Positions 8,569 to 16,425 of a stretch of 64,000 nt of DNA are shown here, piece after piece. This DNA is from Pseudomonas abietaniphila. Its GTDB lineage: Bacteria; Pseudomonadota; Gammaproteobacteria; Pseudomonadales; Pseudomonadaceae. Numbering within the stretch: the stretch's first letter is position 1; each line of letters starts with the position of its first letter. The notes below the pieces were generated by a model that saw only the letters and a list, made by a program, of their open reading frames with translations, was not told the origin of the DNA and did no database searches. The stretch is from contig NZ_CP155619.1 in assembly GCF_039697315.1 (NCBI RefSeq), positions 4,650,001 through 4,714,000 on the forward strand. Reading direction: 5' to 3'. Position numbers and translations under genes: made by a program.

Positions 8569-10029
8569 TCAACCCAACCCGCCGATGTGCCAGGCCTTCA
8601 CTTCCAGGAACTCGTCCAGTCCGTACTTTGAGCCTTCGCGACCGGTGCCTGATTGCTTCATGCCACCGAAGGGCGCGACCTCCATCGAAATGATCCCGGT
8701 GTTCAGGCCGACCATGCCGAATTCCAGACGTTCGCCGACGCGCCAGGCGCGGCGCATGTCCTGGGTGAAGTAGTAGGCGCCGAGCCCGTAAGGCGTGGCG
8801 TTGGCCAGCGCCAGTGCCTCGTTTTCGTCCTTGAAGCGGAACAACGGCGCGACGGGGCCAAAGGTTTCTTCAGTGGCCAGCAACATTTCGGGGTTGGCGT
8901 CGCGTAACACCGTGGGCTGCACGTAAAGCCCTTCACCTTGAGGGGCTCCGCCGATCGCCAGGCTGGCGCCTTTCTCCAGGGCATCGTTGATGTGCCTGGC
9001 CACTTTTTCGACGGCCGCCGCGTTGATCAACGGCCCGATCGTGACACCGCTTTGCAGGCCATCACCCACTTTCAGCTCGGCCACCGCAGCGCTCAAGCGT
9101 TCGGCGAAACGGTCGTAGATACCGTCTTGCACCAGAATCCGGTTGGCGCAGACACAGGTCTGTCCGGCGTTGCGAAACTTGCTCTGCATGACACCGGCGA
9201 TCGCCAGATCCAGATCGGCGTCGTCGAACACGATGAAAGGGGCGTTGCCGCCGAGCTCAAGGCTCAGACGTTTGATGGTTGCCGCGCACTGGCTCATCAG
9301 CAGTTGGCCGATCCGGGTGGAGCCTGTAAACGACAGCTTGCGCACGGCGGGATTGGCGGTCATCTCGCCGCCGACGCCTGCGGGCATGCCGGTCAGCACG
9401 TTGAACACGCCCGCAGGAATCCCGGCGCGCTCGGCGAGCACCGCCAGGGCAAGCGCCGACAGCGGGGTCATGTCCGAAGGTTTGACCAGTACGGTACAGC
9501 CTGCCGCCAGCGCCGGGGCGCATTTGCGGGTGATCATCGCGTTGGGGAAGTTCCACGGGGTGATCGCCGCGACCACGCCGATCGGTTGCTTGAGCACCAG
9601 AATGCGTCGATCGGCAGCCGGCGCGGGAATGGTGTCGCCGTAGATGCGTCTGGCTTCTTCGGCGAACCATTTGACGAAGCTGGCGCCGTAGGCGATTTCA
9701 CCGCGAGACTCGGCCAGCGGTTTTCCCTGTTCGGCGGTCATGATCAGCGCCAGGTCTTCCTGGTTTTCCATGATCAGCGCAAACCAGGTCTCAAGGTAGC
9801 GCGCACGTTCTGCTGCCGGCACTTCACGCCATGAAGCGAATCGTGCCTCGGCGGCTTCGATGGCGCGGCGGGTTTCGCTTGCCTGAAGCGCCGGAACGCG
9901 CGCGATGACACTGCCGTCGGCGGGGTTGGTCACGTCGATTGTTGCGCCGTCATCGGCCTCGATCCAGGCGCCGTTGGCATAGGCGCGCTCGACAAGCAGG
10001 GAAGGGTCACGCAGTTGGCTTTTCAACAT
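8569..10029 (-). CDS. gabD: Succinate-semialdehyde dehydrogenase (NADP+), GabD type
   Basis: The protein begins MLKSQLRDPSLLVERAYANG from ATG 10029 and is 486 residues, the GabD length; an upstream extension to 10170 is not supported. Features are TPWNFPNAMITRK (~153), the Glu/Gly stretch SLELGGNAPFIVFDDADLD (~250) and the catalytic Cys in FRNAGQTCVCANR (~285). It ends with GREGSKYGLDEFLEVK, as GabD does. It oxidises succinate semialdehyde from GabT to succinate. Its place inside the transporter operon, with REP DNA upstream and a hairpin downstream, links uptake to catabolism. Other semialdehydes remain possible. Confidence 0.9.
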   Translation of the reverse strand: MLKSQLRDPSLLVERAYANGAWIEADDGATIDVTNPADGSVIARVPALQASETRRAIEAAEARFASWREVPAAERARYLETWFALIMENQEDLALIMTAEQGKPLAESRGEIAYGASFVKWFAEEARRIYGDTIPAPAADRRILVLKQPIGVVAAITPWNFPNAMITRKCAPALAAGCTVLVKPSDMTPLSALALAVLAERAGIPAGVFNVLTGMPAGVGGEMTANPAVRKLSFTGSTRIGQLLMSQCAATIKRLSLELGGNAPFIVFDDADLDLAIAGVMQSKFRNAGQTCVCANRILVQDGIYDRFAERLSAAVAELKVGDGLQSGVTIGPLINAAAVEKVARHINDALEKGASLAIGGAPQGEGLYVQPTVLRDANPEMLLATEETFGPVAPLFRFKDENEALALANATPYGLGAYYFTQDMRRAWRVGERLEFGMVGLNTGIISMEVAPFGGMKQSGTGREGSKYGLDEFLEVKAWHIGGLG

Positions 10030-10180
10030 GATCTGGGGCCTTGAGGGTGCGAACGATGGCTTCATTGTAAAAACGCCCGCCCAGTGGCCGATGCCGAGAT
10101 GAAGGGTTGAGCGGGTGATTGATGCTGAATTGCGAGGATTGACGGCAGGCTCTGCTGGGGTGCGAAACACGACGGCCTCT

Positions 10181-10266
10181 GTAGGAGCGCGCTTGCCCGC
10201 GATTGCGGCGTGTCAGCGAGAAAAGATTGACTGACACACCGCAATCACGGGCAAGCGCGCTCCTAC
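10181..10266. repeat. REP doublet (GTAGGAGCGCGCTTGCCCGCGA family)
   Basis: Arms of about 36 bp (GTAGGAGCGCGCTTGCCCGC to TGTCAG, and the inverse ending at 10266) face each other with a 14-bp centre. It lies between the permease stop (10280) and gabD start (10029) inside the transport operon. Confidence 0.92.
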
Positions 10267-10279
10267 GGTTGCGAGGTTC

Positions 10280-11077
10280 TCAACCCTGCTTATTGCGGCC
10301 CGCGATCACCACCAGAATCAGCGACGCCAGAATCAGGATCGAACTGATGGCCGCGATGGTCGGGTCGATCTCGTCGCGCAGCGCGGTGAACATACGCTTG
10401 GTCAAGGTCTGGTTGTCGCCGCCTGAGATAAACAGTGCCACCACGGTTTCATCCAGGGAGGTGATGAAGGCAAACAGCGTGGCCGAGACCACACTCGGTT
10501 TGATCTGCGGCAGGGTCACGGCCATGAAGGCCCGAAAGCGGTTCATGCCCAGGCTGCGGGCCACCATCTCCTGAGACATGTCGAAGTTACGCAGCCCTGC
10601 CAGCAGCGCAATGATCACGTAAGGCAATGCCAGCATGATGTGCGCCAGCACCAACCCGGTCATGGTGCTGATCAGACCGACCCGTGCGTAGACAAAGAAC
10701 ACCCCCGCTGCGATCAGGATGATGGGGACCATCATCGGCAGCAGCAGAATGATCTGCAGCGTGCGCACGATCTTCAGGCTCGAGTTATTGATGGCGTACG
10801 CTGCCGCCATGCCGATGGGCAGGCTGATCACCATGGTGAAAAACGCAGTGATCAGGCTGACCCGTGCGGCGGACATCCACTCCACGCTGTTGAAGAACGC
10901 TTCGTACCAGTGGAATGACCACTGCTTGGGCGGGAACTGCAAAAAGCGCGCTTCGGAAAACGACATCGGGACGACGATCAGCACCGGGATGATCAGGTAC
11001 AGCAGGATCGCCGCCACCACCACGGTGAACAGCAGGTGCGAGAGTTTGAGGTGACGCAGGTTGGCAAGCAGGTTCAT
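10280..11077 (-). CDS. ABC transporter permease (PotC-like)
   Basis: A 265-residue inner-membrane permease with about six hydrophobic segments. The first is at ~13-38 (LLFTVVVAAILLYLIIPVLI), followed by the WYEAFF motif common in PotC-type permeases and an EAA-like loop around ARSLGMNRFRAFMAVTLPQI (~165-185) that contacts the ATPase. ATG 11077 follows the stop of the preceding permease gene directly, as TAAATG, so translation is coupled. It forms the channel with the permease at 11078-12004. Confidence 0.9.
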   Translation of the reverse strand: MNLLANLRHLKLSHLLFTVVVAAILLYLIIPVLIVVPMSFSEARFLQFPPKQWSFHWYEAFFNSVEWMSAARVSLITAFFTMVISLPIGMAAAYAINNSSLKIVRTLQIILLLPMMVPIILIAAGVFFVYARVGLISTMTGLVLAHIMLALPYVIIALLAGLRNFDMSQEMVARSLGMNRFRAFMAVTLPQIKPSVVSATLFAFITSLDETVVALFISGGDNQTLTKRMFTALRDEIDPTIAAISSILILASLILVVIAGRNKQG

Positions 11078-12004
11078 TTAGCGCGCTCCCAGAATGCGTT
11101 CGATGGGGATGAAGCGGTTGATGCCCCAGAAAATCAGGAACACCACGAACAGCAGCACCAGGCCGACTGCGCTGGCCGCGCCCCAGGCGTGGTACAGCTC
11201 GACGTTGCGTTGCACCAGCATCGACACCAGGATCGTGCGGCCACCGCCCAGCAGTTCCGGGGTGATGAAAAAGCCGAGGCAGATCACGAACACCAGAATC
11301 GAGCCCGCCATGATCCCCGGAGCGGCCATCGGCAGGAACACCCGGCGGAAGGTATAGAAGGGTTTGGCGCCCAGGCTCTCGGAGGCCTGCATCAGGTCTT
11401 GGGGAATCTTCTTCATGACCGAGTACAGCGGCAGGACCATGAAGGGCAGCATCACATGCAGCGTGCCGATCACGGTGCCGGTGGTGTTGTGCATCAGGTT
11501 GAGGGGTTGGTCGATGATGCCCAGGTCGATCAGCGTCTGGTTAACCAGACCGCGGCGCTGCAGCAGCACCAGCCAGGCGTAAGAGCGCACCAGCACGCTG
11601 GTCCAGAACGGCAGGATCACGCAGATCAGCACCAGGTTGGCCCAGAACCCGTGAAGGCGCGACGCGGCATAGGCAATGGGAAACCCCATCACAATGGACA
11701 GAATCGTGACCAGGAAACTGATCTTGAAGGTCAGGGCAAACGTGTCCCAGTAAATCGTCTCCTGAAAGATCCTGGCGTAGTTGGCCAGGGAGAATCCCTC
11801 TTCGGTCTGAACGGACTGAAAAGCCAGCCAGCACAGCGGCATGATGAGCAGCACCACGACCATCACCAGCGCTGGCGTGAGCAGTAACAGCATCGAGGTG
11901 TTTTCCTTGCGCTCCTCACGTGCCAGCGCGTGCTCGTTGGTCAACGGCGGCGGTAGCTGATCGCTGGAGTCAGGCAGGGATTTGGCGAGATACGCGTTGG
12001 ACAT
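11078..12004 (-). CDS. ABC transporter permease (PotB-like)
   Basis: The start is ATG 12004, with GGGAGG a few bases upstream; a longer frame to 12082 overlaps the binding-protein gene and lacks such support. The protein is 308 residues, with a ~45-residue polar N-terminal extension, then about six membrane segments beginning LLLLTPALVMVVVLLIMPLC. The loop ASESLGAKPFYTFRRVFLPM (~215) is the EAA motif for ATPase docking. It lies 11 bp after the binding-protein gene and abuts the next permease, as expected for an importer operon. Confidence 0.9.
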   Translation of the reverse strand: MSNAYLAKSLPDSSDQLPPPLTNEHALAREERKENTSMLLLLTPALVMVVVLLIMPLCWLAFQSVQTEEGFSLANYARIFQETIYWDTFALTFKISFLVTILSIVMGFPIAYAASRLHGFWANLVLICVILPFWTSVLVRSYAWLVLLQRRGLVNQTLIDLGIIDQPLNLMHNTTGTVIGTLHVMLPFMVLPLYSVMKKIPQDLMQASESLGAKPFYTFRRVFLPMAAPGIMAGSILVFVICLGFFITPELLGGGRTILVSMLVQRNVELYHAWGAASAVGLVLLFVVFLIFWGINRFIPIERILGAR

Positions 12005-12015
12005 AGATCCTCCCA

Positions 12016-13068
12016 TTACTTTTTCTGAACGAAGGACAACCAGCGCTCTTCGGCTTTGACGCCTGCGTCCGACGCCCACCACTGCGCGGAAAGCAGCGCC
12101 TGACGCGACAGGTTTTCCGGAGAGGACGGCAGCTTGGCTTCACGCTCGGCCGGTATCACGCCGGTCTTGAATGCTTCCGGGTTCAGCGGGCCGTAATCGA
12201 TGATCATCGGCAGCGCGGCCTGCAGCTTGGCGTCTATGGCTTCATTGACGAACTTCATCGCCGCTGCCTTGTGAGGGGTGCCTTTGAGTACGCACAGCGA
12301 GTTGGTTTCCAGCACACCCTGGTTGTAATCGAAGGCGACCGGCGCGCCCGCCGCCTGTACCGCACTGATGCGACCGTTCCAGGCCTGGATCATGTCCACT
12401 TCGCCGTCGCTGATCAGTTGTGCCGACTGACCTCCCGACGTCCACCAGGTGGCGATGTCCGGCTTGATCTGCTCAAGCTTGCGGAAAGCCCGGTCAACGT
12501 CCAGTGGATAGAGTTTGTCGGCGGATACGCCATCGGCCATCAGCGCTATTTCCAGCGTAGGACGAGGCAAGTTACGCAGCGAGCGTTGGCCCGGGTATTT
12601 TTTCGTGTCCCAGAAATCGGCCCAGGTCTTGGGGACGTCCTTTCCTTTGAACGCGTCGGTGCGATAGGCGAGCACGGTGGAATAGCTGATGTAGCCGACG
12701 CTGTAGTCGTCTTTCAGCGTGGCGGGCAACTGCGCCGCATTGGGGATCAGACTGAGGTCCAGTTTTTCGAACAGTCCCTCAGCCTCGCCGCGAATGCAGT
12801 CGCCGGTGGGCAGGTCCACCACATCCCACGTGACCTTGCCACTTTCCACCTGGGTCTTGATGACGGGGTAGGCCTTGGGCGAACTGTCCTGCTTGAGGGT
12901 CAGCCCCAATCGTTTGGCCGCAGGTTCCAGGATCGCTTTGCTCTGGGCTTCTTGATATGCGCCACCCTGGGACACGAATGTGATGTCTTCGGCAAACGCC
13001 TGGGAGGTGCCACCGATCAGTAGCGCCAGGCTCGCCAGTCTGAAAACTTTGCTACGCGTTTTACTCAT
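12016..13068 (-). CDS. Periplasmic substrate-binding protein of ABC importer (PotD-like)
   Basis: A 350-residue protein with a signal peptide (KVFRLASLALLIGGTSQAFA, cleavage likely before Glu27). The mature part begins EDITFVSQGGAYQEAQSKAI, the typical first strand and helix of polyamine-type binding proteins (family 1). It is the first gene of the minus-strand operon, with the 393-bp gap to the FKBP gene as its promoter region. Ligand residues cannot be assigned with certainty. Because gabD and gabT share the operon, GABA, a polyamine or an acylated form is the best guess. Confidence 0.88.
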   Translation of the reverse strand: MSKTRSKVFRLASLALLIGGTSQAFAEDITFVSQGGAYQEAQSKAILEPAAKRLGLTLKQDSSPKAYPVIKTQVESGKVTWDVVDLPTGDCIRGEAEGLFEKLDLSLIPNAAQLPATLKDDYSVGYISYSTVLAYRTDAFKGKDVPKTWADFWDTKKYPGQRSLRNLPRPTLEIALMADGVSADKLYPLDVDRAFRKLEQIKPDIATWWTSGGQSAQLISDGEVDMIQAWNGRISAVQAAGAPVAFDYNQGVLETNSLCVLKGTPHKAAAMKFVNEAIDAKLQAALPMIIDYGPLNPEAFKTGVIPAEREAKLPSSPENLSRQALLSAQWWASDAGVKAEERWLSFVQKK

Positions 13069-13461
13069 GTGAAGACTCCGGATGGTTGGCAGATTTCATA
13101 AGCGAGCTGGAGGTTTTGTTATCGGTCGCTCTGCGGGACCATGCTCACTTAATGTACTGGCTTGTCCATGCGCGAAGAGGGCATAAATGCGTGGCTGAAA
13201 AGTGCTTTATTGCGAAATTGTGAACCGGGACGGCATCTCCTGCGTTTGCCGCCGTCGGACATTCCCTGCGCACGAATTGCTTTTTTCTGACAGTGGCCTG
13301 AACCGAAACTGAACGGTTTTCTCGATGAAACAAGAAAACCTTTGGTTACCTGAACTTATCTGCCTTTTCCCCCTCTCATGCCGGTAGCCATTGATCGCGG
13401 CGGCCTGATAAGCTCGCGGCTTTACTCGTTTGCCCTATTGGCGCATGAACAAGGAAACAGG
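13069..13461. other. 393-bp divergent intergenic region
   Basis: It lies between the starts of the PotD-like gene (13068, minus) and the FKBP gene (13462, plus) and must hold both promoters. It is moderately AT-rich near 13180-13230. No hairpin, REP, sigma-54 site or credible small gene was recognised. Confidence 0.4.
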
Positions 13462-14256
13462 ATGAAACAGCATCGGTTGGCAGCGGCGATTGCCCTGGTC
13501 GGTCTGGTACTCGCGGGCTGCGATAAGCAAGCCAGCACCGTTGAGCTGAAAACCCCGGCACAAAAAGCCTCTTATGGCATCGGCCTGAACATGGGCAAAA
13601 GCCTGGCTCAGGAAGGCATGGACGATCTGGATTCCAAAGCCGTAGCGCTGGGTATCGAAGACGCCGTCGGCAAGAAAGAGCAGAAGCTCAAAGACGAAGA
13701 GCTGGTAGCAGCCTTCGGCGAGCTGCAGAAGCGTGCTGAAGAGCGCATGGCCAAAATGAGCGAAGAGTCGGCAGCCGCTGGCAAGAAATTCCTCGAAGAA
13801 AACGGCAAGCGCAAGGAAGTCACCACGACTGCTTCCGGCCTGCAATACGAAATCATCAAGAAAGCTGACGGTCCAGTTCCTAAGCCAACTGACGTCGTGA
13901 CCGTTCACTACGAAGGCAAGCTGACTGACGGCAAAGTGTTCGACAGCTCGGTTGAGCGCGGTAGCCCGATCGATCTGCCGGTCAGCGGTGTGATCCCGGG
14001 TTGGGTCGAAGGCCTGCAACTGATGCACGTCGGCGAGAAGATCAAGCTCTACATTCCTAGCGAACTGGCTTACGGCGCGCAGAGCCCGAGCCCGATGATT
14101 CCGGCCAACTCGGTACTGGTCTTCGACCTGGAACTGCTGGGTATCAAGGATCCGGCTGCTGCAGGTAACGACGCCGCTGGCGGCGCTGCTGGCGCGGACG
14201 AGGAAGAAGAAGCTGCACCGGCTCCAGAACCTGCGAAGCCTGCAGCCAAGAAGTAA
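13462..14256 (+). CDS. FKBP-type peptidyl-prolyl isomerase, lipoprotein (FklB/Mip-like)
   Basis: ATG 13462 has AAGGAAACAGG just upstream; an in-frame extension to 13378 is unlikely. The 264-residue product has a lipoprotein signal (LVGLVLAGC, Cys18), an alpha-helical dimerisation region (YGIGLNMGKSLAQEGMDDLD onward), then the FKBP domain from ~130 (VTVHYEGKLTDGKVFDSS, GVIPGWVEGLQLMHVGEK, IPSELAYG). It ends in a low-complexity Ala/Glu/Pro/Lys tail (~230-264) that is more acidic than usual. It catalyses prolyl isomerisation in the periplasm. From memory it corresponds to PA3262. A terminator follows at 14284. Confidence 0.92.
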   Translation: MKQHRLAAAIALVGLVLAGCDKQASTVELKTPAQKASYGIGLNMGKSLAQEGMDDLDSKAVALGIEDAVGKKEQKLKDEELVAAFGELQKRAEERMAKMSEESAAAGKKFLEENGKRKEVTTTASGLQYEIIKKADGPVPKPTDVVTVHYEGKLTDGKVFDSSVERGSPIDLPVSGVIPGWVEGLQLMHVGEKIKLYIPSELAYGAQSPSPMIPANSVLVFDLELLGIKDPAAAGNDAAGGAAGADEEEEAAPAPEPAKPAAKK

Positions 14257-14283
14257 TCGATACCTCGATTGCCGCTTGTACGA

Positions 14284-14316
14284 AATGCCCCGTCTCGACG
14301 GGGCATTTTCATTTTT
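14284..14316 (+). terminator. Rho-independent terminator after the FKBP gene
   Basis: AATGCCCCGTC, a 2-nt loop and GACGGGGCATT are followed by TTCATTTTTG. It lies 28 bp after the stop at 14256. Confidence 0.9.
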
Positions 14317-14545
14317 GTTGAAAAGAAATCGAACCGGGCAGGGTAGGTAGAGTCCCAATACCGTTGGCAGACCGGGCAAATGTCGAGATTTTTTGTCGGT
14401 GCGGACAGGTTTGAAGCGTGCGTCGGGAGCGTCGACATCCACCTGAGTCAACGGTTTTTGCGTTGGGTGATGTGAGTAAAAAACGCGCGATTTAAGCAAA
14501 ACCCTTATGGTACGGGCGTTCCAGCGCCGAAAAGCGGGTCTGTTC

Positions 14546-14580
14546 ACAAGGTTATCCACAATTTGTGTGGATAACCTTGT
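14546..14580. promoter_or_regulatory. 35-bp palindrome with two inverted perfect DnaA boxes
   Basis: ACAAGGTTATCCACA (14546-14560) and TGTGGATAACCTTGT (14566-14580) are exact inverse copies around ATTTG. Each arm holds the DnaA consensus TTATCCACA without mismatch (14552-14560 and 14566-14574). It ends 88 bp before the DUF1232 gene start. The site is far from any oriC-type gene set. Confidence 0.6.
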
Positions 14581-14668
14581 GCGCGTGAGGCTGTGCATGC
14601 GGTTGAGCGGCTTGCAACCGAGGCGATTGGCCGTCAGGTCGATTTTTATCGATATCGCGGGAGTGAAT

Positions 14669-15118
14669 ATGAAAGCACCCTGGAACTTCATTCGTTACCT
14701 GCCCATGGCCAAGCGGCTCATGGCGGCAGGCCGGTTGCCCGCCTTGTTGTTCGCCGTGGCGGGCAAGGCTGCCAGTGAAGGCAATCGACTAGGCAAGCTC
14801 AAGGATGATTTGAAACTGCTTCAGGCGCTCTGTCTGGCTTACTGGCGGGGTGAGTATCGTGCCATCAGCGGCAAGGCGATCTTGTCGGTGGTGGCGGGCC
14901 TGATGTATTTCCTCAGCCCGCTGGATGCGATTCCGGACTGGATACCCGGTCTGGGCATGCTTGATGACATCGCGGTTCTGGCTTGGGTGATGAAGAATCT
15001 TGAGGCCGAGCTCAATGCGTTCCGCGCCTGGCGTGCTCGCCAAAACCCCGAGAAACTCGCGGTGGTCGAGCGGCTGCCGCCAACACCCAGGTTGCTTGAG
15101 AAAGAAAAGAAGGATTGA
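14669..15118 (+). CDS. YkvA-family (DUF1232) membrane protein
   Basis: The start is ATG 14669 with GGGAG six bases upstream, which discards 54 residues of upstream frame. The 149-residue product carries the DUF1232 core YFLSPLDAIPDWIPGLGMLDD followed by a hydrophobic stretch, a family of small proteins of unknown function with 1-2 membrane-associated helices. The tail is rich in Lys and Glu. The upstream 90-130 bp contains a perfect inverted pair of DnaA-box sequences (14546-14580). From memory it matches PA3261 in position. Confidence 0.85.
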   Translation: MKAPWNFIRYLPMAKRLMAAGRLPALLFAVAGKAASEGNRLGKLKDDLKLLQALCLAYWRGEYRAISGKAILSVVAGLMYFLSPLDAIPDWIPGLGMLDDIAVLAWVMKNLEAELNAFRAWRARQNPEKLAVVERLPPTPRLLEKEKKD

Positions 15119-15260
15119 GCCAGAAAACCTCCGGGAAAAGTCGCATCTGAGAAAGCCGTGTCGATCAGGCGCACGCAAGTTCTACCCATCCACTGTTAAG
15201 ATGCCGCCAATACAGAGAAAAAGACTACAAGAAAGACTTTTTTGTCCTACAGGGGGTGGT

Positions 15261-15611
15261 ATGGATCTTCAGGTTATTTCTCGCGACGGAGAGCCGGAGT
15301 ACGCGGTGCTGCCCTGGGCGCAATATCAGGCGCTGTTGCAGGCCGCTGGCGGCGTTCAGCCTCAGAATGCCGCATCCGCTGCTCAGCCTGTCGATTTCCC
15401 CGCTTCTGTTTCTCACGATTACCCCGCTTTTGATCAGATTGGCCCGCTGCGTCAGGCCAAGGGGCTGGAGCTGGCGCAACTCGCCCGCGCGGTGGGCATC
15501 AGCCCTTCGTATCTGGAGTTGATCGAGAATGGCACGCGGCAGCCCGACGCGGCTATTCGACGAAGCCTTGCCTGGGAGTTAGGCGTCCCTGGCTGGCGAG
15601 GTGAGCCGTGA
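15261..15611 (+). CDS. Helix-turn-helix (XRE) protein with Phd-like N terminus
   Basis: ATG 15261 has AGGGGGTGGT directly before it. The product is 116 residues. The N-terminal ~25 residues (VISRDGEPEYAVLPWAQYQA) look like the strand-turn-helix of Phd/YefM antitoxins. Residues ~60-112 form a Cro/XRE HTH (LRQAKGLELAQLARAVGISP then SYLELIENGTRQPDAAIRRS). The next gene begins at GTG 15608, overlapping this stop by 4 bp (GTGA), so the two are coupled. It is probably a DNA-binding regulator; an antitoxin-like role is possible but unproven. It corresponds from memory to PA3260. Confidence 0.75.
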   Translation: MDLQVISRDGEPEYAVLPWAQYQALLQAAGGVQPQNAASAAQPVDFPASVSHDYPAFDQIGPLRQAKGLELAQLARAVGISPSYLELIENGTRQPDAAIRRSLAWELGVPGWRGEP

Positions 15612-15982
15612 GCGTGCGCATCAGCCGTCAGCATTGGGAAGCGCTGTTGGCTGAACTGGATCTGGCGCGTCGGCAACGGCATCTGGTCACTTATCGCGCG
15701 TTGTTGGAGCGCCTGCAACTCCCCAGCCCGGCCATGCAAACCCTGACCGCAGCCCTCGAGCACCTCGCCGCCATCGATGCCCGGGCCGAGCAACCGCTGC
15801 GCAGTTCGCTGGTCATCAGCCAGGGCGCCAGCCGGCTGCCGCGCACGGGCTTCTTCGAATGCGCCGAACGCCTCGGTCGTTTTTCCGGCCCCTCCGACGG
15901 GGTTGCTGCAGCCTCTTGGCATGCCTCTGAAGTGGTCCGCGTGTTCGAGTTCGAGTATCCGGAAGAGGCGAAGCCGGAATAA
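15608..15982 (+). CDS. Hypothetical protein, coupled to the HTH gene
   Basis: A 124-residue protein read from GTG 15608, whose first bases overlap the stop of the preceding HTH gene. The first ~75 residues look helical (EALLAELDLARRQRHLVTYR and LTAALEHLAAIDARAEQPLR). The rest has strands with SSLVISQGASRLPRTGFFE. There is no signal peptide or membrane segment. I do not recognise a family. It resembles the second gene of a two-gene regulator/partner unit; from memory PA3259 occupies this place, so it is probably a conserved pseudomonad gene rather than a mobile toxin. Confidence 0.65.
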   Translation: MSVRISRQHWEALLAELDLARRQRHLVTYRALLERLQLPSPAMQTLTAALEHLAAIDARAEQPLRSSLVISQGASRLPRTGFFECAERLGRFSGPSDGVAAASWHASEVVRVFEFEYPEEAKPE

Positions 15983-16030
15983 ATTTATCGTCTGCGCCTA
16001 CGCAAACTGGCGGATCCTACGCTGTTCTTT

Positions 16031-16390
16031 GGAGCCGGCTTGGTGCGGGCCGCGTTCGGACGAATGCGTTGGGTCAGGGGCATCCATGGTGACTGAGCCA
16101 CCTCATTCGCTGCCCTCGTAACCTCGGACGTCTCCTACAGGGATTATCGGTGTTCCGGGAATCTGGGGCAGGCACCGACCTTGTGAGAGCCGGCTTGGTG
16201 CGGGCCGCGTTCGGACGAATGCGGTGGGTCAGGGGCATCCATGGTGACTGAGTCACCGCATTCGCTGCCCTCGTAACCTCGGACGTCTCCCACAGAGACC
16301 GGGTTGATGCACGAACCTATGTCCAGACCTCGGAACTTGTGGGAGCCGGCTTGGTGCGGCTGCGTTCGGACGAATGCGGTGGCGCTGGAA
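16031..16390. repeat. Tandem ~155-bp repeat, two full copies and one partial
   Basis: The unit beginning GGAGCCGGCTTGGTGCGG occurs at 16031, ~16186 and ~16342, a period of 155-156 bp. Each full copy then has TTCGGACGAATGCGTTGGG or a close variant, a GCATCCATGGTGACTGAG spacer and an arm ATTCGCTGCCCTCGTAACC leading to CGGACGTCTCC. The third copy breaks off near 16390. The same arms occur inverted at 33340-33566. It fills the gap between the unknown gene at 15982 and the EAL gene stop at 16426. No reading frame here looks real. Confidence 0.85.
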
Positions 16391-16425
16391 CGTATAGAGT
16401 GTCTGACACCGCGCGACGATGGAAT

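Noticed and set aside
12242..13023. Plus-strand frame opposite the PotD-like gene
   Set aside because: It is antisense to a protein with a clear signal peptide and family pattern.
16031..16390. CRISPR array
   Set aside because: The period is ~155 bp with long near-identical units and no unique short spacers, and no cas genes are present.
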